NCBI GenBank assembly: GCA_937888805.1
Contig: CALBEY010000004.1
Span: 1 to 33,879 of the forward strand
DNA: 33,879 nucleotides
Direction of reading: 5' to 3'
Source: an uncultured Burkholderiaceae bacterium
GTDB lineage: Bacteria > Pseudomonadota > Gammaproteobacteria > Burkholderiales > Burkholderiaceae_B
Shown: one piece after another, positions 28,717 to 33,879 of the stretch
Position numbering within the stretch: position 1 is the first letter of the stretch
Layout of the letters: each line of letters begins with the position of its first letter
Position numbers and translations under genes: made by a program
The notes under the pieces: generated by a model
The model's database searches: none
What the model was told of the DNA's origin: nothing
Seen by the model: the letters and a program-made list of their open reading frames with translations, nothing else

Positions 28717-28747
28717 GAGATGTTTTCCTATTTTTGTGTGAACGAAA

Positions 28748-29782
28748 TCAGCAGGCTCTACATGCCAAAAAGGGTTTGAGTCTTGGATAGACTCGCTGAG
28801 CATTGCTTGAAAAAATTTGCTGACGTATGGTGGGTGTGCCATGTTCGGATTGGTCCACATAGCGTCGCACATCATCAAAATAATGACCCGTCGTGGGGTC
28901 TACGCCTTTAATGGCGCCAAAAATCTCTGAGCCAAATAAGATGTTTTCACTGGGTAATACTTTGAGCATTAGGTCGATTCCCGCTTGGTGATAAACGCAG
29001 GTATCGAAAAAGACATTCTTTAAGACCTTTTCACTCAAATCGGGCAAGCCCATGTCTTGCGCCAGCCCACGGTATCGACCCCAGTGAAAAGGCACTGCAC
29101 CACCACCGTGGGGGATGACGAACTTAAGCGTCGGGAAGTCCTGGAAAATCGTCGATGTTAAAAACTGCACAAAAGCGGTTGTGTCGGCATTGATGTAATG
29201 CGTGGCGGTTGTGTGAAAGTGAGGGTTGCATGAGCCAGTCACATGGATCATGGCGGGCACATCCAGAGCAACCAACTCTTCAAACAGTGGGTACCACCAT
29301 GCTTTATCGCTTAAGGGTGGATCGAGCCAATAGCCACCCGATGGGTCGGGATTCAAATTTGCGGCAACACAACCCTGCTCTGTCACACAGCGGCGCAATT
29401 CTTCGATCACGGCATCGCGCGGTGGCTGCCCGCTGACTTGCGGCAGTTGGCAGGCGCCGACAAAGTGCTTAGGAAACAGTAGGCACGCTCGGTGAACCAG
29501 ATCGTTACACAGCTTGGTCCAAACCACATTGGTTTGTTCATTGCCCCGGTGGTGATCCATGGCTGATGCTTTGGGAGAAAAAACTGTTAGATCAACCCCA
29601 CGCTCTTTCATTACCCGGATCTGATTACTCTCCAACGCATCCGTGATTTGTTTGTCACTGATTACCGGTAAAGCAATATCTGGTGCGAGACCTGTTTTAT
29701 CAAAAGTATCAATCTGCGCGTTGCGGAAGGATGAAACCGATTCCGGCAGCGTCGTGAAATGACCGTGTATGTCAATTAGCAT
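28748..29782 (-). CDS. ligJ: 4-oxalomesaconate hydratase (LigJ type, amidohydrolase superfamily)
   Basis: Zinc enzyme that adds water to 4-oxalomesaconate, giving 4-carboxy-4-hydroxy-2-oxoadipate in the protocatechuate 4,5-cleavage and gallate pathways. I chose the ATG at 29782 (344 residues, MLIDIHGHFTTLPESVSSF), with GAGGAG 6 bases upstream; the open frame extends to 29845 with unrelated residues. The closely LigJ-like layout includes H6 and H8 (DIHGH), SGGYWLDPPLSDK, H180 (PAMIHV), H225 (VIPHGGGAVPFHWGRYRGLAQ, given as the IPHGGGAVPFHWGR block), FFDTCVYHQAGIDL and E286 (LFGSEIFGA). These match the metal ligands and active-site histidine of the family. It is followed by the LigK-type aldolase gene. 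Confidence 0.9.
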   Translation of the reverse strand: MLIDIHGHFTTLPESVSSFRNAQIDTFDKTGLAPDIALPVISDKQITDALESNQIRVMKERGVDLTVFSPKASAMDHHRGNEQTNVVWTKLCNDLVHRACLLFPKHFVGACQLPQVSGQPPRDAVIEELRRCVTEQGCVAANLNPDPSGGYWLDPPLSDKAWWYPLFEELVALDVPAMIHVTGSCNPHFHTTATHYINADTTAFVQFLTSTIFQDFPTLKFVIPHGGGAVPFHWGRYRGLAQDMGLPDLSEKVLKNVFFDTCVYHQAGIDLMLKVLPSENILFGSEIFGAIKGVDPTTGHYFDDVRRYVDQSEHGTPTIRQQIFSSNAQRVYPRLKPFLACRAC

Positions 29783-29826
29783 GATCGTCTCCTCATGCGG
29801 GCGTTGTAACGCTTCCTCTCCTTTCT

Positions 29827-29855
29827 TGTATAGCACGATAGACATCGCTTGCCTA
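29827..29855 (-). promoter_or_regulatory. Candidate promoter for ligJ-ligK
   Basis: On the minus strand TAGGCA (29855 to 29850) is separated by 17 bp from TATACA (29832 to 29827). Each hexamer matches the sigma-70 consensus at four of six positions. It lies 45 bp before the ligJ ATG and after the hairpin that ends the upstream gene, where a separate promoter would be expected. Weak by sequence alone. Confidence 0.3.
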
Positions 29856-29902
29856 AAGCTTATATGTTGCAGTCGACACAGCCGTTAATACCCAGCAGGA
29901 TC

Positions 29903-29940
29903 GGGCACAAGTGACACTAGGAAATCGGTCACTCGTGCCC
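29903..29940 (-). terminator. 13-bp hairpin after the enoyl-CoA hydratase gene
   Basis: On the minus strand GGGCACGAGTGAC (29940 to 29928) pairs with GTCACTTGTGCCC (29915 to 29903), with one G-U wobble and a 12-base loop. It begins 8 bp after the stop codon of the enoyl-CoA hydratase gene. There is no U-tract. It probably ends, or protects the 3' end of, the upstream transcript, making ligJ-ligK a separate unit. Confidence 0.55.
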
Positions 29941-29948
29941 ATTTCGCT

Positions 29949-30737
29949 TTATCGGCCCTTAAAAACGGGGGTCCTTTTTTCTAAAAAAGCACTAGCGGCT
30001 TCTTTATGATCCTCAGTTGAGTACATCGCTGCCATGTGTGAGGCGGCCATTTCAAGGTGGGTGCGTATGTCGATTGCGGCAGATTGACGCACGGCACGTT
30101 TCATCATTCGGATGGCGATCGGTGGCTGGTCAGCGATCTTACGAGCCATGGCATAAGTGGCTTCCATCAGTTGATCATCATCAACCACTTTGTTGACCAT
30201 GCCCAAACGCAAAGCTTCTTCAGCATCAACAAACTCACCGGTCCAAAGCAACTCCAACGCTTTGGCTTGTCCAACCAGTCGGGGTAGGTACCACGACCCA
30301 CCATCACCGGCAAACAGGCCGACTTTGATATATGTTTCAGCAAAGCGCGCGCTACGGGCTGCAATCCGCATGTCACCCATGAGTGCCATGTCCATGCCAG
30401 CGCCTGTTGCCACACCATTAACAGCCACAATCATGGGCTTATCCATTTGATCAAGCAACAAGGCGATGGGGTGCACAAAGTCGGTTAAGAATTGACGGCG
30501 CATGTAAGCGCTTTGTTCGCTGCGATTTTTCATATTGCCAACATCACCGCCTGAACAAAAACCCTTGCCCGTCCCCGTTAGCACAACGACATTGACCGCT
30601 GGGCTGTCTTTGCAAAACCGTAATGCGTCAGCCCAAGATATCAGCATCTCAGGGGTGAAGGCATTGTATTTTTCAGGACGATTCAGGCGAATGGTGGCGA
30701 TACTGTCTTCTACGCTAAACACCAGTTCTTCAGACAT
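29949..30737 (-). CDS. Enoyl-CoA hydratase/isomerase (crotonase) family protein
   Basis: Cytoplasmic enzyme of 262 residues acting on a CoA thioester, most likely hydrating a 2-enoyl-CoA. The crotonase oxyanion-hole blocks are present: GFCSGGDVGNM (61-65 core) and NGVATGAGMDMALMGDMRIA (108-122). E134 in FAETYIKVGL corresponds to the first catalytic glutamate; at the second acidic position the sequence has GDGGSW with D145, as in a subgroup close to PaaG and cyclic enoyl-CoA hydratases. So substrate and reaction direction are open. AAGGAA lies 8 bases before the ATG. It is downstream of the CoA-transferase gene in the same direction. Confidence 0.9.
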   Translation of the reverse strand: MSEELVFSVEDSIATIRLNRPEKYNAFTPEMLISWADALRFCKDSPAVNVVVLTGTGKGFCSGGDVGNMKNRSEQSAYMRRQFLTDFVHPIALLLDQMDKPMIVAVNGVATGAGMDMALMGDMRIAARSARFAETYIKVGLFAGDGGSWYLPRLVGQAKALELLWTGEFVDAEEALRLGMVNKVVDDDQLMEATYAMARKIADQPPIAIRMMKRAVRQSAAIDIRTHLEMAASHMAAMYSTEDHKEAASAFLEKRTPVFKGR

Positions 30738-30851
30738 GGTTTGATTTCCTTGGTTGTTAAATGGTTAGTGAGCGACGATAAAAATCCAAAACACATGACG
30801 GTTGTTAATCGAGCCTTGAACAGTCATCATCACTGATCTTGTCAATTGGAT

Positions 30852-32072
30852 TCAAATCACGTTGTCGTGCTTCAGTTCTGCCAAGGTCTGATCGTTTAAG
30901 CCCAGCCAACCACCATAAATTTCTTGATTGTGTTGCCCAAGATCAGGACTGGCCACAGTCGCTACCCGATCAATGCCATGCAAAACGATCGGGCTTGCTG
31001 CCAAGACGATTCGACCCAGTTCTGGATCATCAAACCACTCGAGTGCACCTCTGGCATGCATGTGCGGATCATTCATGACCTCAAATAAATCGCGTACGGG
31101 AGCCGCAGGAATGGCGTACTTTTGACTCAGCTCGGCGAACTCGGCTCGCGTCAATGTTTTGGTCCAAGACTGAACAAAATCATCGGTCCGATCAATGTGC
31201 TCAACGCGAACTTTATTGCTGCTGAATCTTGGGTCATCTTTCAAGCTCTCTTGACCCATCGCTTTGAGGATGTTGTGCCAGTGATGTTCCGTGGCACAAA
31301 CAATTGCCACGTGACCGTCTGCCGCCTCATAGACGTTGTAGGGCGCCAGCGCCAGCCCGCCGTGGCGATTACCAACGCGACCTGATACTTTACCTTTTTG
31401 GCGGTAAAGCAGACCAAGGTTTGAGGCCAGTGTGGGATAGGCTGTTTCAAGCATGGCCACCTCGACCAGCCGACCCTTGTTGGTTTTGGTGCGATCAAAC
31501 AGTGCCATCATGAGCCCTCCGTATAGGTGCACACCACTTAAAAAATCGACAATTGAAGCACCAGATCGCAGTGGTGGACCGTCAGGGGTGCCGGTCACAC
31601 TCATGATGCCTGAAGCGGCTTGAATCGTGACGTCCATGGCGAGATTGTCGCGGTCTGGGCCTGACAGACCAAATCCGGTGCCCGTGCCGTAAATCAAACG
31701 GGGATTAATTGCCTGCAAGACATCCCAACCAAGCCCCAAACGATCCATCACCCCAGGGGCGAAGTTTTCAACCAAGATGTCGGCTTTTGCGATCAGCTGC
31801 TTGAACAGTACCTTGCCTTTTTCGGATTTGAGGTTAAGGGTGATCCCTTTTTTATTGACGTTAAGCATGGCCATGGGTAGCGAAGCCCCACCACCCACTT
31901 TGGCTCGGATGCGACTGGGTTCACCCAACAGAGGCTCAATCTTAATGACATCAGCACCCGCTTTCGCCATCAAAAATGTGCAGTATGGCCCTTGATAGAT
32001 CTGGGTGAGGTCGATCACCACAATGCCAGCCAAAGGCTGCGCTGGTGGCTCGTCATGGCGCGCTACGTCCAT
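30852..32072 (-). CDS. CaiB/BaiF family (class III) CoA-transferase
   Basis: Enzyme of 406 residues that moves CoA between carboxylic acids through an aspartyl intermediate. The N-terminus has LAGIVVIDLTQIYQGPYCTF and GADVIKIEPLLGEPSR. The LVENFAPGVMDRLGLG block is near residue 100, and D147 in NLAMDVTIQAASG is the catalytic aspartate of the formyl-CoA transferase family. The small domain follows. GGGAGA lies about 8 bases before the ATG. With an acyl-CoA dehydrogenase before it and an enoyl-CoA hydratase after it, it most likely activates the acid that those two enzymes then oxidise and hydrate. Donor and acceptor cannot be named from sequence. Confidence 0.92.
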   Translation of the reverse strand: MDVARHDEPPAQPLAGIVVIDLTQIYQGPYCTFLMAKAGADVIKIEPLLGEPSRIRAKVGGGASLPMAMLNVNKKGITLNLKSEKGKVLFKQLIAKADILVENFAPGVMDRLGLGWDVLQAINPRLIYGTGTGFGLSGPDRDNLAMDVTIQAASGIMSVTGTPDGPPLRSGASIVDFLSGVHLYGGLMMALFDRTKTNKGRLVEVAMLETAYPTLASNLGLLYRQKGKVSGRVGNRHGGLALAPYNVYEAADGHVAIVCATEHHWHNILKAMGQESLKDDPRFSSNKVRVEHIDRTDDFVQSWTKTLTRAEFAELSQKYAIPAAPVRDLFEVMNDPHMHARGALEWFDDPELGRIVLAASPIVLHGIDRVATVASPDLGQHNQEIYGGWLGLNDQTLAELKHDNVI

Positions 32073-32094
32073 CGTGCTTGTCTCCCGGTTGCCC

Positions 32095-32123
32095 GTCGCC
32101 CGTGCGCAGAGCGCATGGGCGAC
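32095..32123. repeat. 13-bp inverted repeat between acyl-CoA dehydrogenase and CoA-transferase genes
   Basis: GTCGCCCGTGCGC (32095-32107) and GCGCATGGGCGAC (32111-32123) pair with one mismatch around a 3-base loop (the mismatch is G-U in plus-strand RNA, A-C in minus-strand RNA). It is in the 112-bp gap between two co-directional minus-strand genes, just upstream of the CoA-transferase ribosome site. It could reduce read-through or protect an mRNA end. Confidence 0.55.
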
Positions 32124-32184
32124 TACCCCTGATTTCTTATCTTTTTTATGACGACTATTTTGACCGTTCTTATGCCGCTTGTGA

Positions 32185-33366
32185 CTACTTTACTGTTTTG
32201 AATATACGTCTTGCGATTGACATGCGATGCACCTCTGAGGGGCCTTCATAGACGCGCATCACGCGGGCACGCTGTGCCATGAGGTGTAAAGGTAATTCTT
32301 TGGTCACACCCATGGCGCCAAACGTTTGCATGGCGTGATCAATCACCTCGGCCGCCATTTCCGTGGCATAGACCTTGATCATGGAGGCTTCCATACGAAT
32401 GTCTTCGCCGCGATCTTGCTTGCGGGCAGCATCGTGGACCATGAGTCGGCAAGCGTGCATTTTCATGGCAGCATCAGCCACCCACCATTGGATGGCTTGC
32501 CGGTCTGCCAACAAAGCCCCAAACGTGGTGCGTTGCTTGGCGTGCGACATCATCATTTCCATGGCACGTCGGCACATACCCAAACACCAAGCCCCCATTT
32601 GCAAGCGGCGAATATTTAACCGCAGTTGCATGGGTGCAAAGCCGGCACCGATTTCACCCAAGATGTTTTCAGCGGGGATGCGGCAATCCTCAAAAGCCAA
32701 TTCATAGGTGCGGTGACCCGCGAGCATGGGAATTTCGCGCAGGATCTCAAAACCCTTGGTACCCTTGTCAATAATGAAAGCCGTGATGCCTTCGTGACCT
32801 TTGCCGCTGCCAACACGTGCCATTGCGACAATAAAATCGGCGGCAGGCACTCGGCTTACCCAGATTTTACGACCGTTAAGAACCCACTGATCACCGACTT
32901 TCTCTGCTCGCGTAAGCATGCCAGTGGGATCTCCCCCAGCTTGGGGTTCAGAAATGGCGATGGCCGACTTTGCGGTGCCTTGCGCATAAGGCTCTAGATA
33001 TTTTTTCCGTTGGCTCTCTGTGGCTGTGGCCATCAGCATGTGAAGATTGGGCGAATCAGGCGGGAAGGTGAATGGTGTCACCGTGCGTCCAATTTCTTCA
33101 TTGATGGCCATCAGTGTGACTGATGGCAAATTGATACCCCCAAATTCTTCGGGGGCGTCGAGCGCCCAAAGGCCAAGTTCCTTGCACTTATCAGCGAGGG
33201 TTTTTTCTTCGTCTGACGTTAAGTGAAGGTGCTCGCCTTTGACTTCGCGAGCAAGAATGCCGGGTTCAAGGGGCATGAGTTCTTGATCAACGAATTTCGT
33301 GACCAAGTCAACGATCATGCGGGATTCATCATCGAAATCTGCTGCTGAATGTTGGGCCTGAAGCAT
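32185..33366 (-). CDS. Acyl-CoA dehydrogenase family protein
   Basis: FAD-dependent enzyme of 393 residues that makes a 2,3-double bond in an acyl-CoA and passes electrons to electron-transferring flavoprotein. Domains are an N-terminal helical domain (to about 130), a beta domain with AIAISEPQAGGDPTG (FAD and substrate contacts) and WVLNGRKIWVS, and a C-terminal helical domain with RTTFGALLADRQAIQW, MQTFGAMGVTKELPL and RVMRVYEGPSEVHRM. E374 in YEG is at the catalytic-base position of MCAD. No good ribosome site precedes the ATG at 33366. It is the first gene of the minus-strand catabolic set. Confidence 0.93.
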   Translation of the reverse strand: MLQAQHSAADFDDESRMIVDLVTKFVDQELMPLEPGILAREVKGEHLHLTSDEEKTLADKCKELGLWALDAPEEFGGINLPSVTLMAINEEIGRTVTPFTFPPDSPNLHMLMATATESQRKKYLEPYAQGTAKSAIAISEPQAGGDPTGMLTRAEKVGDQWVLNGRKIWVSRVPAADFIVAMARVGSGKGHEGITAFIIDKGTKGFEILREIPMLAGHRTYELAFEDCRIPAENILGEIGAGFAPMQLRLNIRRLQMGAWCLGMCRRAMEMMMSHAKQRTTFGALLADRQAIQWWVADAAMKMHACRLMVHDAARKQDRGEDIRMEASMIKVYATEMAAEVIDHAMQTFGAMGVTKELPLHLMAQRARVMRVYEGPSEVHRMSIARRIFKTVK

Positions 33367-33704
33367 CTGGGTCTCAATCTCTAATAGGGCTGGTTTACAA
33401 ATAGTGAAGACAGTGTTGTATTGGTCGCGACCGCTCTGGATGGAACCATAACCCCTTGGCGGGGTTCGTGTTTGAGTGGTTGTGTTGGCGATGTTGATTT
33501 AGAGCACTAAGACAAACCGCAACACGGTTACGACTGTCAACAGTCATTTAAATCAACCACCGTATCTTACCCAAAAGTCTATTTAATTTACTGACTTCTG
33601 CCGTCCTCCACAGGAATTATTGAGTCCGCAGAAATAGTCAATATATTTCATTGGGTTGCATTTTTTTGGTGTGATACAAAACGCACTAATGCTATCTTCG
33701 CGTC
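33367..33704. other. Gene-free interval: leader of the catabolic operon, palindromes, edge of an insertion element
   Basis: About 340 bp between the acyl-CoA dehydrogenase start and the transposase fragment. It holds three compact dyads: GGTCGCGACC (33423-33432, perfect), AACCCC/GGGGTT (33450-33466, 5-base loop) and GACTGTCAACAGTC (33532-33545, 6-bp arms). It also holds a looser pair, TGACTTCTGC (33592-33601) with GCAGAA and GTCA (33628-33640), near the presumed element edge. I could not define a promoter: TTGACA on the minus strand at 33538-33533 has no acceptable -10. No regulator gene lies in the window. Confidence 0.5.
33532..33545. promoter_or_regulatory. Dyad GACTGTCAACAGTC, candidate operator
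   Basis: Six-bp arms GACTGT and ACAGTC with a 2-bp centre. It lies 166 bp upstream of the acyl-CoA dehydrogenase start and contains, on the minus strand, a TTGACA hexamer. The dyad is the size of a dimeric repressor site, but no matching regulator is in the window and only one copy was seen. Confidence 0.3.
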
Positions 33705-33879
33705 ATGCGACGCGATCTCCGACCCCGCAAGATAAAAAATTGCCTCTGACGCCACTGCTGTTCAAGTGGTGTGCTACGAGGGCAAGCGTCGCACGGTGGT
33801 CAAACACATCGGCAGTGCCCGTGATGAGGGTGCGTTAGCGGTTTTGCTGTCTGAGGCTGAGCACTACATTCAGTCACAC
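33705..33879 (+). mobile_element. 5' end of a transposase gene (IS1634/IS4-like), cut by window edge and out of frame at an A6 run
   Basis: From 33736 to the last base one frame reads KIASDATAVQVVCYEGK, then RRTVVKHIGSARDEGALAVLLSEAEHY, described as the VVKHIGSARDE/ALAVLL pattern typical of the N-terminus of IS1634-like DDE transposases. It is preceded in frame by TAA (33733-33735). The likely start, ATG at 33705 (MRRDLRPRKIK), is in another frame. The two join into one sensible protein if one A is removed from the six-A run at 33734-33739. So this copy is either inactivated by a one-base insertion, uses slippage at the A run, or contains a sequencing error. The catalytic region and right end are outside the window; the left inverted repeat was not identified. 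Confidence 0.6.

Noticed and set aside
30752..30808. Nine-base direct repeat GGTTGTTAA at 30752 and 30800
   Set aside because: Only two short copies in an AT-rich gap; chance is a sufficient explanation.
33510..33538. Minus-strand promoter using TTGACA at 33538-33533
   Set aside because: The hexamer at 17-bp spacing (GTTTGT) matches the -10 consensus at only two positions; the TTGACA comes from the dyad.

Overview
The window looks like a chromosome segment of a betaproteobacterium of the order Burkholderiales, most like the Alcaligenaceae. Four things point there: MurE and MurF are fused in one reading frame, MurE carries the DNPR signature for meso-diaminopimelate, rnpB lies just upstream of mraZ, and lpxC, dciA, an M23 peptidase gene and secA follow ftsZ. 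The placement rests on recognition by eye; no search or tree was run.

Left part (1-23785), core genome. It opens with the N-terminal part of an ABC-F ATPase gene (uup, minus strand) and the RNase P RNA gene (rnpB, plus strand). A complete division and cell wall (dcw) cluster follows on the plus strand: mraZ, rsmH, ftsL, ftsI, murE-murF, mraY, murD, ftsW, murG, murC, ddlB, ftsQ, ftsA, ftsZ. Most junctions overlap by a few bases (ATGA or TGATG), so the genes are probably co-transcribed and translationally coupled. The products make lipid II (MurE/F, MraY, MurD, MurG, MurC, Ddl) and build the divisome (FtsL, FtsI, FtsW, FtsQ, FtsA, FtsZ). The cluster starts with a 10-bp-periodic MraZ-operator-like array. 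A 14-bp hairpin separates ftsZ from lpxC (lipid A). dciA (helicase loading, minus strand), a secreted M23 peptidase and secA follow, and a strong intrinsic terminator closes this part.

Right part (23786-33879), accessory. A three-gene TRAP transporter (dctP, dctQ, dctM; plus strand) faces a set of minus-strand catabolic genes. Read in their own direction these are acyl-CoA dehydrogenase, class III CoA-transferase, enoyl-CoA hydratase, a LigJ-type 4-oxalomesaconate hydratase, a LigK/RraA-type aldolase and a solute-receptor (Bug/TctC) gene broken by three in-frame stop codons. The first three look like a CoA-activation, desaturation and hydration module. The LigJ/LigK pair catalyses the last two steps of the protocatechuate 4,5-cleavage (and gallate) route to pyruvate and oxaloacetate, but the ring-cleavage genes are not in the window. 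The segment probably imports and breaks down an organic acid whose identity cannot be read from the sequence. It ends with the start of a transposase gene, in keeping with a mobile or recently rearranged region.

Most notable items: the MraZ-type repeat array running into the mraZ start codon; a perfect 15-bp hairpin at the start of dctQ; a receptor pseudogene with three nonsense codons and no frameshift, at least two of them at positions where this family usually has Ser or Thr; ligJ-ligK next to a CoA-ester module; and strong hairpins at nearly every transcription-unit border. I saw no CRISPR array, tRNA or phage gene.
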